Positions 1-7,122 of a stretch of 10,877 nt of DNA are shown piece by piece (within the stretch, counting starts at the first letter, position 1; every line of letters begins with the position of its first letter). Origin of the DNA: CAWDLX01 sp046728155 (GTDB lineage Bacteria; Actinomycetota; Actinomycetes; Mycobacteriales; Micromonosporaceae); NCBI GenBank assembly GCA_046728155.1, contig JBKPDY010000065.1, positions 1 to 10,877 on the forward strand, read 5' to 3'. The notes under the pieces were generated by a model that made no database searches, was not told where the DNA came from, and saw only the letters and a list, made by a program, of their open reading frames with translations. The translations under genes were made by a program, and so were the position numbers.

Positions 1-105
1 CTGAGCTTCGACGTTTCAGCCTTCGGCGACCGCGCCGAGACGGCGCAGGCCCGCGGCGAGGAGGTTGATGAGAACCTACCGCCGACGCAGCGCGAGCCGG
101 GGTAA
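1..105 (+). CDS. 3' end of an unknown gene directly upstream of the radical SAM gene
   Basis: The frame is open from the left edge and ends at TAA 103-105. The visible 34 residues begin LSFDVSAFGD and end TQREPG. They are acidic and polar, with no cysteine and no membrane segment. The stop lies 8 bases before the ATG of the radical SAM gene, and that gene has only a weak GGGG at 99-102 as ribosome binding site. Translational coupling in one operon is therefore likely (inference). The position fits a RiPP precursor or another maturation protein, but the visible tail matches no family I recognise. It could equally be the disordered C-terminus of an enzyme. That the frame is really coding is itself uncertain. 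Confidence 0.4.
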   Translation: MSFDVSAFGDRAETAQARGEEVDENLPPTQREPG

Positions 106-113
106 CCGACCAG

Positions 114-1919
114 ATGACCATCGGCGAGTGCCCGCGGGTTGCACTGGTCAACATGCCGTTCGGGTCGATGATGCGTCCATCGCTCGCGCTGGGTCTGTTG
201 AAGGCTCACCTGGCCCGGCTTGGGATCCGGGCGCAGGTCATCGACTTCACTCGTCCGTTCGCCGACGCCATCGGAGCGGACTCCTACCTATACCTCTCGG
301 ATCAGTGTCCACCCGAGGAACTCGGTGGAGACTTCGTCTTTGCCGGCTGCCTCTTCGGGGATGACCCGGCTCGGACCGACGCGTACCTCGCTTCAATCAC
401 GGGAGGCCAAGCGGCGGTGGACGTTCTCGTGCGTGCCCGCTCGCATGCTCAAGCATTCCTGAAAGGCTGTCTCGACTCGGTCGACTGGGGTTCGTATGAC
501 GTGGTCGGCTTCACGACGACTTTCTGTCAAAACCTCGCAGCGCTGGCACTAGCACGTCTCATCAAGGAGCGGCATCCTGCCGCCTTCGTCGTCTTTGGCG
601 GAGCGAACTGTGAAGGAGTGATGGGGCTGGCTCTGCACCGGTGTTTTCCGTTCGTTGACGCGGTGTGTACCGGCGAGGCGGATCTCACGTTTCCCCGTCT
701 GGTTGAACGGTTGGGAAACCCTGCGGCACTGGACGCGTTGGCCGGCCTCGTGCTCAGGCGAGGTGCCATGAGTCACGCGAGGAGCCTCGCTCCGGAAAGG
801 GTGCGCGACCTCGACGATCTCCCCTACCCTGATTTCGACGACGTGTGCCCTGTCGACGAACGGCCCGAGCGGCGCGTCTTGGTGATGGAGACGTCCCGAG
901 GATGTTGGTGGGGCGATCGTCACCACTGCACGTTCTGCGGCATGGATTTTTCTTACCGCTATCGCTCGAAAAGCACCGGGCGCGCGCTGGCAGAGCTGAT
1001 TGCACTGCGGGATCGTTACGCCGCAACGCATTTCGTGATGACCGACGACATCCTGGACCTGCGCTACTTCCGAGAGTTCATCCCTGGCCTCGCTCAGCTG
1101 CAGCCGCCAGTCAGCCTGTTTTATGAGACGAAGGCGAACCTGACGAGAGATCAGGTAGCGGCGCTTGGTCGGGCGGGTGTACGCCAGCTCCAGCCTGGCA
1201 TAGAAAGCTTCAGCTCGGCCGCCCTTCGGCTGATGGACAAGGGTGTGTCCGCGGCACAGAACGTGCAGCTACTCAAATGGTGTGAGGAGGAGGGAATCGA
1301 ACCACGATGGAACCTCCTCTATGGACTGCCCGGTGACTCAGGTGTGGACTATGACGGCATGTCCGAGACGGTCGCTCTGCTGGGGCATCTGCACCCACCG
1401 GGCGGCTACGGGCCGATCCGCCTGGATAGATTCAGTCCATACTTTCTCGATCCCGTCCGGTTCGGGATAGCCAACGTCGAACCTTGTCGGGCATACGGGC
1501 TGCTATACGACCTTCCTGAGCCGAGGCTGCGGGAAATCGCGTACTATTTTCGGTTCGACTACCCCGACGGTGGCGACACCGAAGGCGCCACAAAGCGGCT
1601 TCGTGACGCAATCGACGACTGGCGAGCGAACTACGTGCCCGGCATGCTCCGGTACGAGGATGACGGGCGGCGCCTTCGCATCCTGGACCGCCGCTCCGGA
1701 TCGCTCTCAACGTCGACGTTGGAGGGGTGGCAGCGGGTTGTCTACCTGGGCGCCGACAGCCATCGGTCCTCGTCGTACCTCGTCAACATCGCGACCTCAA
1801 GCGGTGCGTCACAGGCAGACGCGGAAGCATTCCTCCACCGTCTCGTCGCGACCCGGCTCATGCTCCAAATCGAAGGTCGGTACGTGAGCCTAGCGGTCCG
1901 GGCCTCTGTCTACGAGTGA
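114..1919 (+). CDS. RiPP maturation radical SAM protein, B12-type C-methyltransferase family
   Basis: This 601-residue protein has three parts. Residues 8-200 form a Rossmann-like cobalamin-binding-type domain (VALVNMPFG near 9-17, VVFGGANCEG 159-168). The classical DxHxxG base-off histidine motif is not evident. The radical SAM core spans about 253-480, with SRGCWWGDRHHCTFCG at 261-276. This gives the cluster cysteines C264, C272 and C275 in CX7CX2C spacing instead of the usual CX3CX2C. That spacing and its context mark the RiPP maturation radical SAM protein 1 family (TIGR03975 type). Residues 520-601 resemble the small winged-helix tail of that family (ending GRYVSLAVR). Such enzymes are annotated as C-methyltransferases acting on ribosomal peptides; the substrate here is unknown. 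The ATG at 114 is supported by the 8-base gap to the upstream stop. The 3' end overlaps the convergent methyltransferase gene by 10 bases. Confidence 0.88.
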   Translation: MTIGECPRVALVNMPFGSMMRPSLALGLLKAHLARLGIRAQVIDFTRPFADAIGADSYLYLSDQCPPEELGGDFVFAGCLFGDDPARTDAYLASITGGQAAVDVLVRARSHAQAFLKGCLDSVDWGSYDVVGFTTTFCQNLAALALARLIKERHPAAFVVFGGANCEGVMGLALHRCFPFVDAVCTGEADLTFPRLVERLGNPAALDALAGLVLRRGAMSHARSLAPERVRDLDDLPYPDFDDVCPVDERPERRVLVMETSRGCWWGDRHHCTFCGMDFSYRYRSKSTGRALAELIALRDRYAATHFVMTDDILDLRYFREFIPGLAQLQPPVSLFYETKANLTRDQVAALGRAGVRQLQPGIESFSSAALRLMDKGVSAAQNVQLLKWCEEEGIEPRWNLLYGLPGDSGVDYDGMSETVALLGHLHPPGGYGPIRLDRFSPYFLDPVRFGIANVEPCRAYGLLYDLPEPRLREIAYYFRFDYPDGGDTEGATKRLRDAIDDWRANYVPGMLRYEDDGRRLRILDRRSGSLSTSTLEGWQRVVYLGADSHRSSSYLVNIATSSGASQADAEAFLHRLVATRLMLQIEGRYVSLAVRASVYE

Positions 1920-3262
1920 TGTCGGTCAGGGTCGGTAGCACCGAACAGGTTCTCGCTGGCTGGCTCGCGACCGTCGGACTCGGCCCGCGCGTATCGACAC
2001 GCCGGAGTAGACGCTGGCATGATCTCGACCAGCATCGGAATCATGTCACCGATGTCGACGTCGAGCGGCGGGACGGCAGTCACGAACTGACCGCCCCAGG
2101 ACGAGGGGCGGACGGTCGCGAACGGTGACGTGGTAAGCGTGGTCCAGTCATCGAGAGACACCGTGCAGTACGTCGCCATGGCATTCTGGCGGCCGTGTGC
2201 GGTCGCCTGAAGATGGATCGGGACCGTGACCGGTACCTGGGCACCGGGGTCCGCCAGGTCAAAGTTTGCGACGACCGCTTCGGCTGTGATGACTCGGTCC
2301 CCGTACGACGACGTGTCGGCGTCGCCAGACGCGGACACAAACGCCTTGTACCAATACTCGCGGTAAGCCGCCTCGAATCGCGCCCGGGACGCCTCGACCA
2401 GCGCAGACACGTCCAACCCCAGGTCAGCGTTCAATTTCTGAGCTCGGCGGAGCCAAGCGGCGGCGCGATCAGTCTCGCTCCGTACGCGAGCAGATTCGAC
2501 TCCAACGGAAGACACCGTGACCGATTGCGGAACCATGACTCCGCCGGCCCGCAGGAACCTCGTGGCGGCGTCTGCGTGCGCGATGACCATGCCGCCACCC
2601 AGCGGGTCCGCACCCATCAGGTCGGAGTACACGACATCGACGCGTTCGGGCAGGTCAACGTCGAGCGAGTTCCCCTCGATAAAGACCACCCGATCCGCCA
2701 AGCCGTTGCCGCTGACGACCGCACGGGCGGTCTCGATGATGCTCGCCTCCTCGATCGCGTACACGCGCTTGGCTCCGGCACGAGCGGCGAAGCAGGTCAT
2801 CACCCCATGACCGCTGCCAATCTCGGCCAGAACCCGGCCGGGCGCACACCGCTCGAGAACGCTTCGATACGCCGAGACCCGCATCTGATCCCACAGAGTC
2901 CCCAGGTGCAGCAGCGGGTCCGCGTAGTGCCCGTGTGAAGATACATTGATCCGATCGGCCGCGATAAGGACGCCGGAATCGACAAGTGCGCTGATCAGCG
3001 TCACCAGCGCACGACGAAGCCGGTCCCGAGCCTGCCCGGAAAATGCATCGAAGTGCACCGCGATCGCTTCAGTGGACAGGCGAGGAAGCAGGAATCCAAC
3101 CACGAACGGAATATGGTCCCGTGGAATAGCAACGGAAGGGCAGGAGCGGGCCGCCTCGGCGAGAAGACCACCACGCCCGTCGGGGCGCAGCCGTGCGTTC
3201 ATGCTCACGACGAGTGGAGACTCCGCCATGCCGGCAAGATTAGCCTCTGTTCCACTGGTCAT
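1910..3262 (-). CDS. RRE-like winged helix fused to a PRMT-type SAM methyltransferase
   Basis: This 450-residue protein appears to have two domains. Residues 18-103 look like a winged helix of the PqqD/precursor-recognition-element kind (VAIPRDHIPFVVGFLLPRLS, then LVDSGVLIAA). Residues 115-415 follow PRMT architecture: motif I LAEIGSGHG (145-153), the ribose-binding acid after YAIEE (E171), motif II VDVVYSDLMG (208-217), and a C-terminal beta-barrel with LTTSP and IGDMI. The PRMT double-Glu loop is altered: D214 replaces the first Glu, and the second falls in a Gly-rich stretch (PLGGGM). The THW loop reads PSSWGG, so its His is missing. A role modifying a RiPP precursor is inferred from the N-terminal domain and the neighbouring radical SAM gene. 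The ATG at 3262 lacks a clear ribosome binding site, and in-frame ATGs at residues 12 and 21 are alternatives. The methyltransferase call is firm; the RRE call is moderate. Confidence 0.8.
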   Translation of the reverse strand: MTSGTEANLAGMAESPLVVSMNARLRPDGRGGLLAEAARSCPSVAIPRDHIPFVVGFLLPRLSTEAIAVHFDAFSGQARDRLRRALVTLISALVDSGVLIAADRINVSSHGHYADPLLHLGTLWDQMRVSAYRSVLERCAPGRVLAEIGSGHGVMTCFAARAGAKRVYAIEEASIIETARAVVSGNGLADRVVFIEGNSLDVDLPERVDVVYSDLMGADPLGGGMVIAHADAATRFLRAGGVMVPQSVTVSSVGVESARVRSETDRAAAWLRRAQKLNADLGLDVSALVEASRARFEAAYREYWYKAFVSASGDADTSSYGDRVITAEAVVANFDLADPGAQVPVTVPIHLQATAHGRQNAMATYCTVSLDDWTTLTTSPFATVRPSSWGGQFVTAVPPLDVDIGDMIPMLVEIMPASTPACRYARAESDGREPASENLFGATDPDRHHS

Positions 3263-3449
3263 TGATGAGGACTGCCACGTGCCGCCGGCGGCGGCGCATC
3301 ACCACGGAAAAGGCCTACTAAGCAGAGAAGCGGTCCCTCAGCAGGTCGAGGAGTCGATCATTCTGGCGGAATAGTCCCTACAGGGTGCCAAAACGTCGCA
3401 CACCGGCGGTTGAGCTACCGTTTCGTGGTTGGCGGGCAGGATCGGGTGG

Positions 3450-3506
3450 ATGGTCGTTCGGCTGCTGTACCTGCCCGCGGTTCGAGTGTTCGGACCCCGC
3501 CTCGGG
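3450..3506 (+). pseudogene. Scrap of IS3-type integrase N-terminus
   Basis: The 19 codons read MVVRLLYLPAVRVFGPRLG. They resemble the start of the integrase-type orfB proteins of actinobacterial IS3-like elements, which begin with a similar VRLLYL...VRVFG stretch. The expected following part (the ILVLRHEVAVLRRQ region) is absent in any frame. The scrap abuts, in opposite orientation, another integrase scrap at 3504-3572. No inverted repeats or target duplications were seen. The match is short and from memory, so it remains tentative. Confidence 0.35.
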
Positions 3507-3572
3507 CGGGTTCTCCCGGGCCAGGCGAAGTCTGAGATCACGCACCTCGCCGCTGATCAGGTCTCCGGTCAC
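3504..3572 (-). pseudogene. Internal scrap of IS3-type integrase, inverted relative to its neighbour
   Basis: The minus-strand codons read VTGDLISGEVRDLRLRLARENPP. They resemble the conserved linker of IS3-family integrases between the helix-turn-helix region and the catalytic core (PxSxEVRDLVLRLARENPRWG). The following RWGxRRIxGEL block has been replaced by unrelated residues, and no DDE residues are present. It lies head-on against the plus-strand scrap at 3450-3506, so two decayed fragments were joined by a rearrangement. The rest of 3263-3707 shows no gene I can support. Confidence 0.4.
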
Positions 3573-3707
3573 CACCCGACGGTTGTCGGCTCGGCGATCG
3601 GTGGCCGTGTGAGATCGGGAAGTGCGGTCATCCTGCCGGCTCCTTCGGCGCCAAACATGCGCTGCGTCCGCGTCTGATCGCGAAGGCATCGGTCCAGCCC
3701 CGATACT

Positions 3708-4241
3708 GTGTGGGTGGTGTCGACGGAGAGCGCCGTGATCGTCGCGGTGCCCGAGGCGGAGGTGGTAATCGGCCGCTTCCGGGCGGACCTCGACCGATCG
3801 GCCGGTTGGGGCGTGCCGCCTCATGTGACCGTGATCTACCCGTTCGTGGCCCCGGACCGTATCGACAGTCGTGTAACCAGCATGTTGGCGGAGGCGGTCG
3901 CGTCGGTGCGGGTCTTCGACGTTGCCTTTTCGGAGATCTCGTGGTTCGGCGATACCGTGCTCTGGCTTGCTCCCGATCCCGGCCGACCGTTTGTCGCGCT
4001 CACCGAGGCTGTGTGGCATCGTTTCCCGCATCAAGCACCCTACGCCGGCACGCATCCGGATCCGGTGCCGCACATGACCGTTGGTCACGACGCTCCGATT
4101 GAGGTTCTTCGCGCGGCCGCGACAGCCATCCGGCCTCAGCTTCCGATCTACGCGCGGGTCGCGGCGGCCCGACTAATACAAGGATCGTCCGAGCCCGGAT
4201 CGTGGCGCACCATCGCCGACCTGCCACTGGCGCCCGCCTAA
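3708..4241 (+). CDS. 2H phosphoesterase, 2'-5' RNA ligase superfamily
   Basis: The protein has up to 177 residues and carries the two His-x-Thr motifs that define 2H phosphoesterases: HVTV at 39-42, and HMTVG at 122-126 preceded by THPDPVP. Members act on 2',3'-cyclic phosphate or 2'-5' phosphodiester bonds in RNA or nucleotides. The physiological substrate of this one cannot be told from sequence. Length and motif spacing agree with a complete single-domain cytosolic protein. There is no Shine-Dalgarno sequence. GATACT at 3702-3707 could be a -10 box that would place the transcript start at about 3714, making a leaderless mRNA starting at GTG 3714 or 3717 plausible (inference). GTG 3708 gives the longest version. 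No neighbour looks functionally linked. Confidence 0.8.
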   Translation: MWVVSTESAVIVAVPEAEVVIGRFRADLDRSAGWGVPPHVTVIYPFVAPDRIDSRVTSMLAEAVASVRVFDVAFSEISWFGDTVLWLAPDPGRPFVALTEAVWHRFPHQAPYAGTHPDPVPHMTVGHDAPIEVLRAAATAIRPQLPIYARVAAARLIQGSSEPGSWRTIADLPLAPA

Positions 4242-4488
4242 CTCTTGGCCGACGAATGGCAGCAGGCTGTTCATCACGGGCTCGGCGGTGAGGACCTCAC
4301 CGTCGTGACCTGCGCAGCACGGCGCAAGGAACGACCCCGTGACGTTGATCGGCCTACGCACAGGGCGACGTCGATTGCCTGATCCCCGACGGTCGTCAGA
4401 TGCTCGGCCGGGTCGACCCGGAATGAGCTCGACCATCCCATGATCGCCACCCCGGCACGGTCGGGCACACACCCCGACACCGGCACTT
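4242..4488. other. Intergenic segment with possible serine-hydrolase relic
   Basis: No intact gene is visible. On the minus strand, about 4370-4450, the residues GVAIMGWSSSFRVDPAEHLT faintly resemble the GWxxGxGTxWxVDPxxDLT region near the C-terminus of beta-lactamase-family serine hydrolases. The surrounding frames do not continue the match, so at best this is a decayed scrap. The segment also holds the hairpin at 4286-4302. Confidence 0.2.
4286..4302 (+). terminator. Hairpin 45 bases after the 2H phosphoesterase stop
   Basis: CGGTGAG / GAC / CTCACCG forms a perfect 7-bp stem with a 3-base loop. There is no T-run after it, which is common for actinobacterial terminators. Its position just after the stop at 4241 and before the convergent gene at 4489-5019 suits a terminator usable from either side. 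A protein-binding palindrome cannot be excluded. Confidence 0.35.
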
Positions 4489-5019
4489 TCAGGAGCTGAA
4501 GTTCGCGATCGCCGAGGCGCAGCCAACCCCCTGAATCCAGACGTTCTGGATCCCGGCGATGTCGGGTGCGATGTCGCTGGCGGATACGATCATCTGCGCG
4601 GTGAAGGACTCGTCGATACCGTCACCGGCGCGGTAGAAGTCGGCGAGGAGCACGATCGTGTCCTCATCGGTGACCGCGGTCTTGGCGGGCTCTGCCGCTG
4701 ACCCGGTGCACTTGAAGGTTGTGCCCGCAAGCAGTTCGACCGTGTCCCAGCGAACGCCCTGGCCGGTGAGACACCCGGCCAGTGGGCCCTGGCCGATGTC
4801 GCTGGTGCACCGGAAGCCGCCAGCGGACTTGGCGAAACCTGTGCCCGGGTTGTACGCACCGCCGCCGGTGAGCCTGGCGGCACCTGTTGGGAAGCCCCTG
4901 ATGCCGGTCGCGTTGAAGCCGAAGCCGGTATTACCGCCCTTGGCCCACGCGGGCGCCGCAATCAGCAGAACCGCCGCTGCCAGAACCGCCGGCACGAGCG
5001 CAATGATCTTCATCTTCAT
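4489..5019 (-). CDS. Small secreted four-cysteine protein, unknown family
   Basis: The protein has 176 residues. Its signal peptide is clear: MKMK, a hydrophobic core at about 5-22, and the cleavage motif APAWA at 22-26 followed by KGG. The mature part is Gly/Thr-rich at first (GGNTGFGFNATGIRGFPTG), then mixed, with four cysteines at C71, C83, C104 and C167 that could form two disulfides outside the cell. I recognise no domain and assign no function. The start is well supported: AGAGGGG lies 8 bases before ATG 5019. The frame stays open upstream to 5661, but that part is Arg-rich and has no better ribosome binding site. A second ATG two codons on is an alternative. It appears monocistronic. 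Confidence 0.75.
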   Translation of the reverse strand: MKMKIIALVPAVLAAAVLLIAAPAWAKGGNTGFGFNATGIRGFPTGAARLTGGGAYNPGTGFAKSAGGFRCTSDIGQGPLAGCLTGQGVRWDTVELLAGTTFKCTGSAAEPAKTAVTDEDTIVLLADFYRAGDGIDESFTAQMIVSASDIAPDIAGIQNVWIQGVGCASAIANFSS

Positions 5020-5042
5020 CTTCTCGTCCCCTCTTAATTGCC

Positions 5043-5070
5043 ACATAACAGAGGAAGGAAACCGTAACAA
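5043..5070 (-). promoter_or_regulatory. Putative promoter of the secreted-protein gene
   Basis: Reading the minus strand, TTGTTA (5070-5065) and TTATGT (5048-5043) are separated by 16 bases. They lie in an AT-rich patch just upstream of the ribosome binding site at 5028-5035. A transcript would start near 5036, giving a short leader. This was found by eye from sigma-70-like consensus and proximity only. Confidence 0.35.
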
Positions 5071-5913
5071 TCTGAAGCCGTGAAATCCTGATTGCGCCGC
5101 TTGGTCACCCAACAGGGGGAGCAGCGCCTGCGGCGCTGTGGTGATCAGGACTGGCGGCGCCCACCGCTCGCGTCGGTAAGTCAGATGGCAAAGATCTAGG
5201 CGCTCATGACCGCTTTCCATCAGTCGAACGGTGTCCAGCCTATTGTCAGGATCTGGCCGGGTTCCGAGCATCATGATGACGATGAATCCGGCGGCCGGTG
5301 TGGTCCGAGCCCGATGTTCGCTAGCTCGAAGCTCCACGTCTCGTGGTAGCGCCGCCGTGTGGGTGGGTCCGGCTATCCGCCGGCTCGATGGGGTTGACCG
5401 GAGGTTTATCCCGGCGTGCCGGGGGGTTCCATACGAGAGTTGGCTCGCCGGCTCGGCTACGGCACGGCATCGAAGGAGCGAAGACAGACAGATCGATGAC
5501 GGGCGCGGTCGGCCAGTCCTGGTGGGCCAAATGGAGATGACGCGGTGGCGAGGATTGCGGCTGCCGCGCCCTACGCATGGCGCCGACCCGCGAGACCCGT
5601 CGACAAGGCTGAAGTCTACATTCTTCAAGCCAGACATAGTGAATACCTGCTCACGACTCAAAGATCAATCAACTTCGGATTATGTGCCAGGCTGCCCGGC
5701 GATACTCACCGACGCCTGCGAGCATCGCATAGGTCGGCCGGATCGATGGCGAGCGCCTCAGCCTCGTCGCCGGGGCGCGCCCCGGGGCCAATGATGGTAG
5801 CGTGATTTCCTTCAACGAGGTGACGAATCAGGCCAGAAGTAGGGCCCTGGTTCGTCGACCCGGCAGGAACCCCAGCGTCGGAACCGTGCTGCGCACCAGT
5901 TGAGGAGATTCTG
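5071..5913. other. Long non-coding stretch, no supported gene
   Basis: Open frames exist on both strands, but their translations are Arg/Pro/Ser-rich, lack ribosome binding sites, and match nothing I know. On the minus strand at about 5640, a patch resembling TTGATC-17-TATTCA precedes the peptide start MSGLKNVDFSLVDGSRG. This could be a promoter with a short peptide, but I cannot support it further. A palindrome lies at 5770-5785. No tRNA, rRNA or known riboswitch was recognised. Confidence 0.4.
5770..5785. repeat. Perfect 16-bp GC-only palindrome
   Basis: CCGGGGCGCGCCCCGG is its own reverse complement and contains an AscI-type GGCGCGCC core. It lies about 130 bases upstream of the ABM-like gene. 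It may be an operator, a terminator hairpin with a GCGC loop, or chance in GC-rich DNA. Confidence 0.45.
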
Positions 5914-6216
5914 ATGAAGTTCGTGCAGATCATCGAGTTCGAGGCCACCGAGGAGCAACTCGCGCAAGGCGACGCGCTCGTCGAGGAGTACATGAAGCAG
6001 ACCGAGGGCAAACGCACCTCCGGCCGATCGACGCTGCTCCGCGACCGGGCAAACCCATCGAAGTATTATAATGTGGTCGAATTCGCATCCTACGAAGAAG
6101 CAATGCGCAATAACGAGCTGCCCGAGACCAAGGCGATGTCGGAGAGGATGATGGCGATTTCTTCGGGGCCGCCCCGATTCATCGACTGCGACGTTGTACG
6201 CGAACGCAGTCAGTAA
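5914..6216 (+). CDS. Small protein resembling the ABM / dimeric alpha-beta barrel fold
   Basis: This is a complete 100-residue cytosolic protein with no signal or membrane segment. The start is sure: GAGGAG at 5902-5907 lies 6 bases before ATG 5914. MKFVQIIEFEA, a following helix with EEQLAQGDALVEEYM, then STLLRDRANPSKYYNVVEFASYEEAMRNNELPE reproduce the pattern of small antibiotic-biosynthesis-monooxygenase-type (dimeric alpha-beta barrel) proteins: strand, helix, a strand carrying a YY-x-VVEF motif, then a helix. The fold assignment comes from this pattern. No catalytic activity can be claimed, since many such proteins are not oxygenases. It has no operon partner: the next downstream gene is almost 950 bases away. 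Confidence 0.75.
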   Translation: MKFVQIIEFEATEEQLAQGDALVEEYMKQTEGKRTSGRSTLLRDRANPSKYYNVVEFASYEEAMRNNELPETKAMSERMMAISSGPPRFIDCDVVRERSQ

Positions 6217-6618
6217 AGCTCCCCTGAGTCAAGTGCTGTTCGCGGCGGCGTGTCGTTCGGGGTTGTAAGCGATCGCCTTGTGCCAGCAGGCCAGATGACG
6301 CGTAGCCAGGCGCGGCCCCACGATACCGATGCCCGCCGCCACGCGAGCAGAAGCCGGCCCCTCCTGGAATCGGTTGGAGAAGAGCCGGCCGTCGCGGAAC
6401 TCATGGCGAAGATCGACCAAAATTGCACGGCGTGGCAGCGGCTCGCGGGCCAGGAGCCAACCGCCTGGGCCGACGCAAGCTCTGGCTCGGCGTGGCGCTC
6501 GCGGGCGTGATCGGCGGAGTATCCCGGCAACCTGCCTGGAGAAGACAGTCCTGACGATCGACAACGGCGGGACAACCAGCTCGTAGACCGAGCCGAGAGA
6601 CACAAGACGGCCATGCAC

Positions 6619-6650
6619 GCTGTGGGCCCCGGTATTCCGGGCCCCACAGC
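6619..6650. terminator. Strong hairpin, 14-bp stem with 4-base loop
   Basis: GCTGTGGGCCCCGG (6619-6632) pairs with CCGGGCCCCACAGC (6637-6650) across the loop TATT, with a single mismatch. There is no T-run on either side. It lies 400 bases after the ABM-like gene stop. If the decayed minus-strand frame at 6229-6430 was once a gene, the hairpin lies inside or upstream of it. A terminator left from a lost gene or an IS end are both possible. Confidence 0.4.
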
Positions 6651-7091
6651 TTCTGAACGAAGCAGTTACGCGAGCAACGTTCGCGGACCCCCAGGAGGCT
6701 CGCCGCGGGTCGGCGGGCAGGGTGACCTCACCCGGGCGATGGATCTGCATGGTTCCAACTCGACCCGCGCAGCCTCTATATTTCGGCCGTGGCACCAGCT
6801 CGAACAAACGGCCGAGGTTCTGATCGGCCCACTTGGCCCGGCCGTGTCGACGATCGGAGACGACAAGTCACGTGCCGGGCGCTTTGGCAACCTGACCATC
6901 CACATGCGACACACGGCGGCCGACCAGCAACGAGGAGGCCCGACGACGAACCACCGAGCGCGCTTGCCGGGACGCATGTTCAGCGCGCCCCGCAACCCCG
7001 GACCATAACCACCTGCTCGGCTACGACCGACCTACCGTCCCGATCGGTGGATCAAGGCTCCTGGGCCTCGTCGCGTGGCCGACGCGACCTA

Positions 7092-7122
7092 TTGCCAATC
7101 GGACGCAGCATGATGTTATAGG
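7092..7122 (+). promoter_or_regulatory. Putative promoter of the Ig-like protein gene
   Basis: TTGCCA (7092-7097) and TTATAG (7116-7121) are 18 bases apart. A transcript starting near 7128 would leave a leader of about 37 bases containing the ribosome binding site GAGAGG at 7154-7159. The match is by eye to the sigma-70 consensus. Confidence 0.4.

Noticed and set aside
2195..2938. Plus-strand open frame opposite the PRMT-like methyltransferase
   Set aside because: It is the antisense shadow of a well-supported gene, with an unnatural composition.
3400..3500. tRNA-like pieces (GGTTGAGCTACCG and GGTTCGAG)
   Set aside because: No acceptor stem or cloverleaf can be assembled around them.
5020..5661. 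In-frame upstream extension of the secreted-protein gene
   Set aside because: Arg/Pro/Ser-rich composition and no ribosome binding site. The strong AGAGGGG site and signal peptide fix the start at 5019.
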